Shown here: one piece after another, positions 17,988 to 26,351 of the stretch
How the letters are laid out: each line of letters opens with the position of its first letter
Numbering within the stretch: the first letter of the stretch is position 1
Assembly (NCBI GenBank): GCA_018668635.1
Contig: JABJCN010000207.1
Span: 1-40,321 of the forward strand
Direction: 5' to 3'
Length of the DNA: 40,321 nt
Origin: Opitutia bacterium
GTDB lineage: Bacteria; Verrucomicrobiota; Verrucomicrobiia; Opitutales; JABJCN01
Program-made: the position numbers and the translations under genes
The notes under the pieces: model-generated
Database searches by the model: none
What the model was told of the DNA's origin: nothing
What the model saw: the letters and a program-made list of their open reading frames with translations, nothing else

Positions 17988-18573
17988 TGGTTTTGTCTTT
18001 TCTATTAATAAAATTCATGGCAGAGGACGCTCCATTGTCAACAATGAGCTGGAGGGAATCCTTCCATTTTCCCATTTGTGTACGAAGTTGCTTCAAATCC
18101 GCTGAAGAAAAGCGCCCAAGCACATGATCCTTTAAATCCATATCGGGATGTTTCTTTTGCCCAATGCCTAAACGTAACCGCAAAGCATTGTGTCCATCAA
18201 AACGAAAAATGCTGGCCATGCCATTGTGCCCACCGATACCAGCTGTGTTGCTGGAAAGTTTAACGGCACCAAGGGGCAGGTTGATTTCATCATGAACTAT
18301 GAGTGCAGACGAAGGGTGCCACCGATGGTAGTTAATAATTCTTGAGAAGCTCTGTCCACTTTGGTTCATAAAGGTATGAGGTTTTGCAAGAAGTAATTTG
18401 TGTCCAGAAAGCGTAAAAGATGTAATTTCAGCAACAAAGCGTTGTTCTTTTTTCCAAGTTGCCCCAACTTTTTCGGCAAGAAAATCAAGAAAGAGGAACC
18501 CAATATTGTGTCGGGTGAATCGATAGGAATCACCCGGGTTACCCAATCCTATAATAACATTTAAAGGTTGCAC
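17980..18573 (-). CDS. pth: Peptidyl-tRNA hydrolase
   Basis: This enzyme frees tRNA from peptidyl-tRNA that drops off ribosomes. The 197 residues include GLGNPG at the N-terminus and catalytic His22 (TRHNIGF). Other conserved active-site residues are Asn70 (THFMNQSG-like PHTFMNQSG), Asp95 (VHDEINLP) and Asn117 (GGHNGM), all at positions close to those of E. coli Pth. The start is GTG at 18573; the preceding AAGGAG lies about 15 nt upstream, too far for a standard Shine-Dalgarno. It overlaps rpsF by 8 bp and follows rplY by 84 nt, matching the common rplY-pth pair. Confidence 0.97.
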   Translation of the reverse strand: MQPLNVIIGLGNPGDSYRFTRHNIGFLFLDFLAEKVGATWKKEQRFVAEITSFTLSGHKLLLAKPHTFMNQSGQSFSRIINYHRWHPSSALIVHDEINLPLGAVKLSSNTAGIGGHNGMASIFRFDGHNALRLRLGIGQKKHPDMDLKDHVLGRFSSADLKQLRTQMGKWKDSLQLIVDNGASSAMNFINRKDKTNE

Positions 18574-18657
18574 ATCCGGTATAGGCGACTCCTTGTCCCG
18601 ATAATTGCTTCCCCTTTCTTTGATAAATTGATTAATATTGGCCTAAGGCACCAGGAG

Positions 18658-19317
18658 CTAGGATCCCGCCTCTCCACTGGATTCTTCTGCGACGGAATCA
18701 CCTTCGCCGTCAACGCCCTCTTCACCATCTTCAGATTCATCTTCCGCTTCAGCGCGCCCATGGGCAGAACCGACGCAAGACACGACAGTAAGTTCTAATT
18801 CCTGAAGAACGGCTACGCCAGATTCGGTGCCGATGTCCTTGATAGATAGGGAGTCACCCAAGTCTAAATCGCTGATATCGAGTTCATATGCCGAGGGTAA
18901 ATCCGCAGGTTTACAGCGTACGGTCAACTCGGTAATCTGTTGCTGGAGTATCCCATCGTTCTGCTTCACACCTATACTTTCCCCGACTAAATTAACAGGA
19001 ACCGTTGTCGTAAATTCACGATCCTTTGCTACTTCAAGAAAATCAATATGTAGAAACTGACGAGTTATCGCATGCCGTTGAACATCTTTTATAAGTGTAA
19101 GAGCAGTGGCTCCTCCCTCCTCCTTCAATTCAATAAGTGAAGCGCCACCCGCAGCACTACGCCGGAGTTCCTCGAAATCCTTTCGGGATACCGAACAAAT
19201 ACGGGATTCACCTTGACCGTAAATTACTGCAGGAATTAGATCCTTGGCACGTAAGTTGCGAGATGCTGATCGTCCGACCTGCTCACGCTTAGATGTATTT
19301 AAGATAATTGAGTCCAT
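18658..19317 (-). CDS. rplY: 50S ribosomal protein L25, general stress protein Ctc form
   Basis: L25 binds 5S rRNA. This is the long (TL5/Ctc) form of 219 residues. It has an N-terminal L25 domain (about 1-92, with RNLRAKDLIPAVIYG and HIDFLEV), a C-terminal TL5-type beta domain (about 93-185, VPVNLVGESIGVKQNDGILQ), and a highly acidic Ser/Glu/Gly tail (about 186-219). It is the first gene of the eleven-gene minus-strand run. Two overlapping TATAAT boxes lie immediately upstream of its ATG. Confidence 0.96.
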   Translation of the reverse strand: MDSIILNTSKREQVGRSASRNLRAKDLIPAVIYGQGESRICSVSRKDFEELRRSAAGGASLIELKEEGGATALTLIKDVQRHAITRQFLHIDFLEVAKDREFTTTVPVNLVGESIGVKQNDGILQQQITELTVRCKPADLPSAYELDISDLDLGDSLSIKDIGTESGVAVLQELELTVVSCVGSAHGRAEAEDESEDGEEGVDGEGDSVAEESSGEAGS

Positions 19318-19320
19318 GCT

Positions 19321-19332
19321 ATTATAATTATA
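19321..19332 (-). promoter_or_regulatory. Candidate -10 boxes (TATAAT twice) for the rplY gene run
   Basis: On the minus strand two TATAAT hexamers occur back to back at 19332-19327 and 19326-19321, within 15 nt of the rplY ATG at 19317. A transcript from the distal box would begin about 3 nt before the ATG, i.e. practically leaderless. No convincing -35 hexamer is seen at the right distance (TTTTTA is the best), so this is tentative. Confidence 0.35.
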
Positions 19333-19469
19333 AATTTTCGAAAGCAGGTTAAAAAGAAGTGGTCACAAAAAATGAGGAGAGGTAAAATAGAAAAAAAACC
19401 CACTGAGCCAAGAAGAAAAAGAAAAAAATGTTGCTAAAATAGAAATGAAAATAAAAGGCAGAAGCGGGA

Positions 19470-19501
19470 TTGACTTTTTTCAAGCTACCATATTTTAAAA
19501 T
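19470..19501 (+). promoter_or_regulatory. Candidate promoter of tRNA-Asn
   Basis: A TTGACT hexamer at 19470-19475 lies upstream of an AT-only stretch at 19491-19501 (TATTTTAAAAT) that could serve as -10, about 25-50 bp before the tRNA 5' end. Spacing for the best TATTTT match is 15 bp, slightly short. Confidence 0.35.
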
Positions 19502-19524
19502 GTTTAATAGTTTAATTTTTCAAT

Positions 19525-19599
19525 TGCCCGGTAGCTCAGTGGTAGAGCAGGTGACTGTTAATCACTTGGCCGCTGGTTCGAATCCAGCCCGGGCAGCCA
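19525..19599 (+). tRNA. tRNA-Asn (anticodon GTT)
   Basis: Acceptor arms TGCCCGG and CCGGGCA pair over 7 bp. The D-arm has AGCTCAGTGGTAGAGC, the anticodon loop CTGTTAA gives GTT, the T-arm has GGTTCGAATCC, and discriminator G and CCA are encoded. It reads asparagine codons AAC/AAU. It lies divergent from rplY. Confidence 0.96.
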
Positions 19600-19607
19600 A
19601 AAAATTC

Positions 19608-19632
19608 AAAAGGGAATTCAAGTTACCCTTTT
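19608..19632 (+). terminator. Hairpin after tRNA-Asn, probable terminator
   Basis: A perfect 7-bp inverted repeat AAAAGGG / CCCTTTT with an 11-nt loop begins 9 nt after the tRNA CCA end. The 3' arm itself ends in four T followed by AAATT, so the U-tract is short. Confidence 0.5.
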
Positions 19633-19683
19633 AAATTGCGTAGAGGAAAATTATCTGCAAGGTTGTAAAAGTAGAAAGCGCAA

Positions 19684-21354
19684 ATGCAGTATATGAAAAA
19701 AATTCCTCAGCCATCGAGTCTATGCCTAGCGGCACTTGTGCTAATTCTTAGCATAATTAGCATCGCGGTACCAGGGCATGGGCAGGAAACGGTGAATCTT
19801 GAACAAGCCGTCAGTCAAGCTCTCGACAACACAGGCAATGATGCTGTCTTGATAGAGGCAGCTATTCGCGTAGTCATGGATAAAACCAAACCGACTGCAG
19901 CGGGCATGAAAGCAATAGCATCCACCGCTATGCGGAAGGTTGCAGGATACAACCAACGAGGACTCATGGCAGCGGTCAGTAAAGGGACGGCAGGTGCAGC
20001 AATTAGTCAGGCATTGAAATCGGGCGTAAATCCATTGCACGCTTCTGCGTTAGTAACGGAGGGACTTGTTCAAGCAGCAGCAGCAACCATTGCACGCAAG
20101 GGTGGGAACAGTGCAGGTGCAGCCCAAATGGTCTCCCAAGCAGTAATGCAAGCTGTTGTAGAAACTGCAGCCGGAATAGGGATTCCTTTGCAAGATGTTG
20201 CAAACGCCTCTGCTTTTGGAGCAATGAACGCGTCAATGGACGCCGCGGTTGATTATGGTACCAACACAGCGACAATGGCCAGGGATGTGACTTCCGGTCT
20301 TACTACAGGAGCTATAACAGGGGCAATCCGCCGGCAATCCGATCCATCCGCCGTGACAAAGGCGGTTCTGACTGGCGCTGTTGATAGTATATTTGGAAAA
20401 GCAGACAAAAACAACATCAACCCTGATCCCCTAATCAAAGCTGCCCAAGACGGATTCAGCCGAGCTCTCGCCTCAGCGGGAACGCAAGGTCTTGAGAAGA
20501 AGGATGCAGATGGTCCAAATAATGATATAATTGGCGCTAGGCTAAAATTTGATGCCGAGATACTTGTCGGGAAACTTAAAAGCAAAACTACTTACGTTTT
20601 AAACGGGCAAATAACAGAGAAATTGACAGACCTTACTGAGATAAAAAAGTTGGATATAAGCGAAATAGTAGTGGATGATGCAGGCGTCATAAAGCAGAGG
20701 GATACTGATGTGGTGGTAACAAATGCAGAAATCACGGATGATAATTGGTACGTTCAGCTTGAACTATTGGATGATACAACTGTAGATAAATTTAACTATG
20801 AATTATATTTAGAGGGAGTTTTGATTGATACTTCAAACCGACCTAGATTTGACATTGGGAAAGAGATTACCGATGAAAATCGTGGCGAGTACAGGATTGA
20901 TGTGATCAATAAGGTGACCAATGAAAAAAGTATAAGCAAAACCAAGATCGTTAATCTGGAACAAAAACTTGTGCTACTACCACCGACGCCCATAACTCCG
21001 ACGCCCATAACTCCGACGCCCATAACTCCGACGCCCATAACTCCGACGCCAGGACCAGTACTTGATGGAATTTTAATAATGATAGTTGGCGATAGCTATG
21101 AGGTACATTTCAATCAGACTAATATTGAGAATATCGATCAGGAAAATGTAGTTTACGAATTTTTTCTAGATGGGAAAAAGGTTGCTGGTCCTCTCAACGA
21201 GCCTGTTTTTAATATTGGTCAAGAACTTACAGACGAAAATGTAGGAACTTATCGAATAGTAGCCAAGACAAGAGATGGAATAGAGTTGGTAAGCAAATCT
21301 AAATTAGTTAGCCTCATTAACGAGCCTCTACCCCCAGTCAGTCCATCCAGTTAA
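19684..21354 (+). CDS. Secreted alanine-rich protein with PTPIT repeat linker and duplicated C-terminal domain
   Basis: I do not recognise a named family. From ATG 19684 it has 556 residues; a second ATG at 19693 (MKKIPQPSS) is an equally good start. A signal peptide covers about the first 36 residues (hydrophobic core LCLAALVLILSIISIAV). Residues about 40-290 are Ala/Gly/Thr-rich and probably helical, with repeated AVSQA, AAAIS and TKAVLTGAV-like units. Residues about 350-429 and 460-553 form two related Ig-like domains (NYELYLEG..., FDIGKEITDENRGEYRI versus VYEFFLDG..., FNIGQELTDENVGTYRI). A proline-rich PTPIT linker joins them. The gene stands alone after tRNA-Asn. A cell-surface or extracellular structural role is inference from the signal peptide and linker only. 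Confidence 0.65.
   Translation: MQYMKKIPQPSSLCLAALVLILSIISIAVPGHGQETVNLEQAVSQALDNTGNDAVLIEAAIRVVMDKTKPTAAGMKAIASTAMRKVAGYNQRGLMAAVSKGTAGAAISQALKSGVNPLHASALVTEGLVQAAAATIARKGGNSAGAAQMVSQAVMQAVVETAAGIGIPLQDVANASAFGAMNASMDAAVDYGTNTATMARDVTSGLTTGAITGAIRRQSDPSAVTKAVLTGAVDSIFGKADKNNINPDPLIKAAQDGFSRALASAGTQGLEKKDADGPNNDIIGARLKFDAEILVGKLKSKTTYVLNGQITEKLTDLTEIKKLDISEIVVDDAGVIKQRDTDVVVTNAEITDDNWYVQLELLDDTTVDKFNYELYLEGVLIDTSNRPRFDIGKEITDENRGEYRIDVINKVTNEKSISKTKIVNLEQKLVLLPPTPITPTPITPTPITPTPITPTPGPVLDGILIMIVGDSYEVHFNQTNIENIDQENVVYEFFLDGKKVAGPLNEPVFNIGQELTDENVGTYRIVAKTRDGIELVSKSKLVSLINEPLPPVSPSS
20983..21050 (+). repeat. 15-bp in-frame tandem repeat (4 perfect copies plus 8 bp)
   Basis: The unit CCGACGCCCATAACT is repeated four times without a mismatch and followed by an 8-bp partial copy. 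It encodes (Pro-Thr-Pro-Ile-Thr)4 in the linker between the two homologous domains. The 15-bp unit keeps frame whatever the copy number, so length variation would only change linker length. Confidence 0.97.
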
Positions 21355-21784
21355 ATTCTTACGACATAGAGAAGCGACTGAACACATACATTGAGACTCT
21401 ATCTGTCTGTGAAAGTTCTGCATTCGGTCCCCCTCATAGCTTGAAATTATACATCACAAGCTTGACGGCTTAAGATTAAGAGAGACCAAGGCGGTTCCGA
21501 TGCCAAGAAGAACCGTAAAAAATCAAGGACTGTAGGGGGCCTGACGGATTATCTGCATTACCTATGAACAAGTGATGTCCCACACACCTAAAAAAATTGG
21601 CACTCACAAATGCTATCATCACAAACCAAGTTCCATATATTTGAAGCAATAGCTAAGAAAGAGATTTCCTGCATATAGTATAAATAAATGGATGTGAAGA
21701 TGTAAAAAGTTCCACCGAGAAAAACCAACGTCTTTTGAGTATCGAGGGCTAATTGACAAGAAAGTACGGCTTAATCACTTGATA
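21355..21784. other. 430-bp gene-free space between two convergent genes
   Basis: No open reading frame of convincing length, RNA gene or array is visible. A 6-bp inverted repeat AGCTTG / CAAGCT (21438-21443 and 21457-21462) lacks a T-run and is a poor terminator. The space separates the PTPIT-repeat gene from the oppositely oriented antiporter gene. Confidence 0.5.
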
Positions 21785-24091
21785 TTAATCTCCCATAGGC
21801 TGGTAATTAACATCAGATAAAAGTAGTATAGCATCCTTACGTCCAAAAACATATAATACATCGCCTTCTCGAAGAAGCTCTTCACCATCCGGAGGCGCGA
21901 GACGGGTTTCTCCCCGCTGAAGTGCAAGAACGTTTATCCCGTGATTTTGGCGCAAATTGGACCCGGCCAATGTTGTGTCGACAAGAGGAGAGTCATGGCT
22001 CAGGAAAATCGTCTCCATATGGTAGTCCATTTGAACCGACTGTAGTTTCACGGAAGGATTATTAGAAATCTCTAGTAGCTTGCTTGCCTGGATGGTTTGT
22101 GCAGTTGTTCCAAACAAGTAAAGTCGATCTCCAGGAAAAATTGTACTCTCCGGAGAAAGCTCATAGGATACTACCCCACCCCGGGCCAGTCCCAGAATAG
22201 AAGCACCCGTTAAGTGCCGCAGATTCAAGTCGCAGATCCGTCGTCCGACAGCATTGGTTCCCATGGTAATCTCAACGGATTGCACCTGTACCGGCCAAGG
22301 ATAACTTTCAATTTTTTGAAAGGCTTCATGCCGTTGCACCCTATCCTTTTGAGTAAGTTGCTCATCAAGCTCTTTGAGAAATAAATTCTCTAATTGAAAA
22401 TTCACCTTCAGGAGACGCCGCCAAAGTAAAACCGCCGCAAGGACCAAAATAGTACAATAGCAAATCAGTGCCATACCTTCTGGAAGGTAAGGAGATGCAA
22501 AAGAGAAGAAAACTCCACCGGCGACCGACACCAGTAAACAAGTGGATAAAGCCTCGAAGTGCATAGCCAGGCGACCACGTCCAAAGGACTTTCTGGCTTT
22601 AGCTCCAAGCACCCGCTCGGCAATGAGGCGCATCAACCGATTTACATTAAAAATGACCGCAATAAGAATCGGGAGAGACACACCTCCTGCGATGGCCCAA
22701 ATCACCAATGCCTGCCAACTGCCCTTTTCCACCGCTCGATCTCCAGATAAAATCATCCCGGCAAGAATGTAACCAATAGCGTATATGCCATTTAACAAAA
22801 AGAAATAGAAAACAGAGCGGAGAAATAAAGGCCTTGCCGCTTCAAGAAGAGAAGCACGGCGGAAACAACCATGCATCGCATCTACAAAATCATGGTATAC
22901 TCTGCCAAAACACTGCACCCCATGCGGTAAAATACGCCCAAGCCAAGCACAAGTTCTCCCGGCATTATGATGAACCAAAGGTGTTGCTAGAATTGTCATA
23001 ACGGCAATACCGACAGCTAGTGTCATTAATCGATCTTCTGTGACACCCAATGAAATACCAAGTCCTGCAATAACGAAACTAAACTCCCCAATCTGCGGTT
23101 TTGCAGAAGCCGCCCGAAAGCTTGTTTCCGATTTTTCCCCAGAGAGAAAAAGGCCCAACCACACAGTAAACACCTTTACGAAAACCACTCCGAAAGCCAA
23201 CCCAAGAATCGGTTGCCATTCGGAAATTATCCCCGAAGGATCAATACATATGCCAATCGAAATAAAAAATATTGCTCCAGACAGTTCTCGAATTGGCAAC
23301 ATTCGCCTTTCAATCTCATCTACAAAACTCGTCTGCGACAGAGTGGCTCCTGCCAAAAAGGCTCCAAGTGCGAGAGAGAGCTCAAATCTTGCGGCAAGCA
23401 ACCCCATCCCTAGTGCCAATGAGGTCGCAAACAAAGTTAGAAGCTCCGCTTTACCCAGATGGGCAAACCAGCCAGCGACTCTGGGCATAACAAAACGGCC
23501 AACCGTGTAAAATACCGCAACAAATACTGAAACAAGGAATACCGCCTGAAACAGCCCGCCCCAAGAAAGCACCCCTTTCAATCCCACCCCAGAAAGCAAA
23601 ACAAGCAAGAGAACAGCTAAAATATCCTCAAGAATTAATACCCCTACCACAAGTTGACCTTCTGCAAGCTTAGATTCCCCTGCCTCCTCCAGAACCTGCA
23701 CCGTGACCATTGAGGAACTAATAGCCAAGAGCGATCCAAGAAAAAAACCATGTAACCCATTCAACCCCAACATGGGAGCCACCTGAAACCCAAGGAACAA
23801 CATACCTGCAGTCTGAAATATTACAGCAATAACAGACGGGACCAAAAGTTTTCGAAGCCGAGTAAGATCAAACTCCATTCCCAAGTGAAACATAAGGAAA
23901 ACTACACCCAACTCACCCAAGGTTACTACTTCGATCGCGTGTACCCAGGCCAGAGCATTAGGTCCAGCCAGAACACCTGCAATAAGATATCCAATTATTC
24001 CCGAAATACCCAATAATCGACAAACACCTGCAGACAAAATGCCCAGTACCGCAAGAATTCCTAAATCCGCTATAATCTCGCCGGAATGCAT
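21785..24091 (-). CDS. Kef-type monovalent cation:proton antiporter (CPA2 family) with two RCK-C domains
   Basis: CPA2 proteins exchange K+ or Na+ for H+ across the inner membrane. The 768-residue protein has an N-terminal antiporter region of about 12 membrane segments (about 5-390). It contains GIIGYLIAGVLAGP, LGVVFLMFHLGMEFDL, SSSMVTVQVLEE and LGAFLAGATLSQT, all typical of Kef/NhaA-fold exchangers. A second hydrophobic block with about four segments follows (about 430-560). Two TrkA-C (RCK-C) domains end the protein: about 600-670 (FPGDRLYLFGT) and about 700-766 (REGDVLYVFGR). No nucleotide-binding RCK-N (TrkA-N) domain with a GxGxxG motif is seen, so gating by NAD(H)-like ligands as in KefC is unlikely. 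The gene is monocistronic, divergent from mreB. Confidence 0.92.
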   Translation of the reverse strand: MHSGEIIADLGILAVLGILSAGVCRLLGISGIIGYLIAGVLAGPNALAWVHAIEVVTLGELGVVFLMFHLGMEFDLTRLRKLLVPSVIAVIFQTAGMLFLGFQVAPMLGLNGLHGFFLGSLLAISSSMVTVQVLEEAGESKLAEGQLVVGVLILEDILAVLLLVLLSGVGLKGVLSWGGLFQAVFLVSVFVAVFYTVGRFVMPRVAGWFAHLGKAELLTLFATSLALGMGLLAARFELSLALGAFLAGATLSQTSFVDEIERRMLPIRELSGAIFFISIGICIDPSGIISEWQPILGLAFGVVFVKVFTVWLGLFLSGEKSETSFRAASAKPQIGEFSFVIAGLGISLGVTEDRLMTLAVGIAVMTILATPLVHHNAGRTCAWLGRILPHGVQCFGRVYHDFVDAMHGCFRRASLLEAARPLFLRSVFYFFLLNGIYAIGYILAGMILSGDRAVEKGSWQALVIWAIAGGVSLPILIAVIFNVNRLMRLIAERVLGAKARKSFGRGRLAMHFEALSTCLLVSVAGGVFFSFASPYLPEGMALICYCTILVLAAVLLWRRLLKVNFQLENLFLKELDEQLTQKDRVQRHEAFQKIESYPWPVQVQSVEITMGTNAVGRRICDLNLRHLTGASILGLARGGVVSYELSPESTIFPGDRLYLFGTTAQTIQASKLLEISNNPSVKLQSVQMDYHMETIFLSHDSPLVDTTLAGSNLRQNHGINVLALQRGETRLAPPDGEELLREGDVLYVFGRKDAILLLSDVNYQPMGD

Positions 24092-24306
24092 GTCCTAATT
24101 AAAATTTCTCAATAAACATCAATATATTCAAATGTTGCCCTCGCCATCATAAATTCTGTTCAAGGCATTCAAGGAAAACCTGAACATATTTTTGTAAATG
24201 CTGGTCTCTCTAAATAGGCAACTAAAACCCCTTAAAATGGCTGTAAAATCAAACGTCTAAACTGCAACTGGAACCAATCTTCCTGTATCACTGAACAATT
24301 TATCTT

Positions 24307-24335
24307 TTGACAAGGGACGATTTTAAAAAAATAAG
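24307..24335 (+). promoter_or_regulatory. Candidate promoter of the mreB operon
   Basis: A consensus TTGACA (24307-24312) is followed after 17 bp by AATAAG (24330-24335, four of six matches to TATAAT). Transcription would start near 24342, about 55 nt before the mreB GTG. It lies in the 306-bp gap between the divergent antiporter and mreB genes, which otherwise shows no gene. Confidence 0.45.
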
Positions 24336-24397
24336 ACCTTTCTGGAAATTAGATTTACTCAACTAAATACACTGAGAAAACAAGGGCAAAAAGACAC

Positions 24398-25408
24398 GTG
24401 CTGAACTTCTTATCCAATGATATAGGCATTGACCTTGGAACAGCGAACACTCTCGTCTTTGCAAAGGACAAGGGAATCGTGCTTAGTGAACCAAGCGTTG
24501 TAGCAATACAAAAAAGCAACCGCAAAGTGTGCGCAGTTGGAGATGACGCCAAGCTTATGCTCGGTCGTACGCCGGGAAACATTGAAGCCATCCGCCCGAT
24601 GAAGGATGGTGTGATAGCAGACTTCGAGACTACGGAGGCAATGTTGCGACACTTCATTGGGAAGGTACAAAAAAATAAGAAGATTGTACCCCCACGGGTG
24701 GTTATTGCAGTTCCATCTGGTATTACTGAAGTTGAACGACGAGCAGTCAAAGAGTCAGCAATTAACGCAGGCGCCAGAGATGTTGTGCTGATCGAGGAAC
24801 CCATGGCCGCGGCTATCGGGGTGGGACTTCCCATCGATGAACCGATAGCAAGTATGATCATTGATATTGGCGGAGGCACTACTGAAGTTGCCATAATCTC
24901 ACTTGCAGGCATGGTTTTTACCAAAAGTATTCGTGTGGGTGGAGACGAGCTCGACACTTCCATCATCAACTACATGAAGAAAGCCTATAATCTGATGATT
25001 GGTGAACGGATGGCCGAAGAAATTAAGGTAACCATTGGTTCCGCACACCCATTACGAGAAGAAAAATCCATAGATGTTAAAGGGCGTGATTCAGTTGCAG
25101 GCCTCCCAAAAACCATCCACATTTCATCACAAGAAATCAGGGAGGCGCTCCTTGAGACACTCCAAGCGATTGTTGAAACTGTACGAGAAGCACTAGAGCG
25201 TTGTCCACCTGAACTATCCGCAGACCTAGTAGACCGCGGCATGATACTCGCGGGCGGGGGGGCTCTTATTCGTGGTCTGGACAAATTTATAAGTGATCAA
25301 ACCGGTCTACCTGTTCTTGTAGCAGATGATCCACTAACAGCTGTTGCCCGTGGCACAGGCAAAATCCTTCAGGACCTTCAGTGGTTAATCAAGGACATCT
25401 CCGCCTAA
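24398..25408 (+). CDS. mreB: Rod shape-determining actin homologue MreB
   Basis: MreB polymerises under the membrane and guides lateral cell-wall synthesis. The 336 residues show the actin-fold nucleotide motifs: phosphate 1 [14 protein letters not shown] (8-21), connect-1/phosphate 2 region with [16 protein letters not shown] (about 155-170), and the adenosine motif [15 protein letters not shown] (about 285-299). The amphipathic N-terminus is short (MLNFLSN). The start codon is GTG at 24398; no ATG occurs upstream in frame at a suitable place. It is the first gene of mreB-mreC-mreD-mrdA, with mreC 39 nt downstream. Confidence 0.98.
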   Translation: MLNFLSNDIGIDLGTANTLVFAKDKGIVLSEPSVVAIQKSNRKVCAVGDDAKLMLGRTPGNIEAIRPMKDGVIADFETTEAMLRHFIGKVQKNKKIVPPRVVIAVPSGITEVERRAVKESAINAGARDVVLIEEPMAAAIGVGLPIDEPIASMIIDIGGGTTEVAIISLAGMVFTKSIRVGGDELDTSIINYMKKAYNLMIGERMAEEIKVTIGSAHPLREEKSIDVKGRDSVAGLPKTIHISSQEIREALLETLQAIVETVREALERCPPELSADLVDRGMILAGGGALIRGLDKFISDQTGLPVLVADDPLTAVARGTGKILQDLQWLIKDISA

Positions 25409-25447
25409 GTTAAGGTAAAAAGCCAAACCGAAGGGACATTAATAACC

Positions 25448-26281
25448 TTGGTCAGGAAACCCCTTGCAAACCTAAGGCCCTTACTTCCATTACTAGGCCT
25501 CTTTTTGGTATGGATTCTTATGCCCATACCCATCAAGAAAGCTCTTCGAAAAAGCTTCTATGAATTTCAGGCGCCCTCATGGGAAGCGCTATCATGGGCA
25601 CGAGATCTACAAAACTTCTGGGGACACCGCTCAGAAAGTCACGCCGAACTCATTCAAGAGGGTCGAGACCTCGCACGTTTAAACGGAGCCTATCGTCTCC
25701 AAGTAATGGAAAATGAATCTCTGCGCTTGGAATTAAAACGCCTGGAAGCCCTTCTCGATCTCCCTGCTCAGCCTAATTTCCGCTATGAGATAGCAAGAAT
25801 TACTCATCGGCAGATCAGTACATGGTGGCATGAAATGATCGTTCGGAAAGGTCGTGAAGACGGCATTTTGGAAGGAGCCGGTGTCGTGTATTCCGGCGGC
25901 ATTGTAGGAAAAGTGCAAACAGTCCATGCGGGCACATCAGTCATCCGTCTTGTCACTAGTCCTAGCTTTAGAATGGTTGCAACATTTCAAGGAGATACTC
26001 AACCACTTTACATTCAAGGGTGGCAAAGTGCCAGTATGGGAACGCCATTGGGACGGATACGCAATGTTCCTGTTAGTGTCCATTTATCCAAGGAAAACCC
26101 TGGGTTATTGGTCTCATCGAGTCTTGGTGGTGTTTTTCCCAGCGGGTTGCACCTTGGAACGGTTGACCAACTTGCACAATCCTCAAACGGTCTTTTTAAA
26201 GAAGGGCCTGTGGTTTTCCCTTCGGACCTTTATCGGCTTAATGAAGTTGCGATACTAGTGCCCATCCAGATGAATAATTAG
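25448..26281 (+). CDS. mreC: Rod shape-determining protein MreC
   Basis: MreC is a bitopic inner-membrane protein linking MreB to PBP2 in the elongasome. The 277 residues include a membrane helix at about 10-28 (LRPLLPLLGLFLVWILM), a coiled coil at about 70-105 (LIQEGRDLARLNGAYRL and VMENESLRLELKRLEALL), and a periplasmic beta domain. That domain has the characteristic EIARITHRQISTWWHEMIV-like motif and DGILEGAGVVYSGGIVGKV (about 137-157). The start is a TTG at 25448, in which AAGGGA lies about 12 nt upstream. It follows mreB by 39 nt and precedes mreD by 70 nt. Confidence 0.95.
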   Translation: MVRKPLANLRPLLPLLGLFLVWILMPIPIKKALRKSFYEFQAPSWEALSWARDLQNFWGHRSESHAELIQEGRDLARLNGAYRLQVMENESLRLELKRLEALLDLPAQPNFRYEIARITHRQISTWWHEMIVRKGREDGILEGAGVVYSGGIVGKVQTVHAGTSVIRLVTSPSFRMVATFQGDTQPLYIQGWQSASMGTPLGRIRNVPVSVHLSKENPGLLVSSSLGGVFPSGLHLGTVDQLAQSSNGLFKEGPVVFPSDLYRLNEVAILVPIQMNN

Positions 26282-26351
26282 CCTTCAAAATTGCTTCCGC
26301 ACTCAATGAGATTTCAACTCCCCATGGTATTGTAAATTATAAATTTTTGTT

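Noticed and set aside
20983-21050. CRISPR-like array
   Set aside because: The 15-bp units are contiguous without spacers and translate in frame as PTPIT; it is a coding tandem repeat.
25256-25262. G7 run in mreB as a phase-variable tract
   Set aside because: It encodes the invariant AGGGA adenosine-binding motif of an essential gene, so it is explained by protein conservation.
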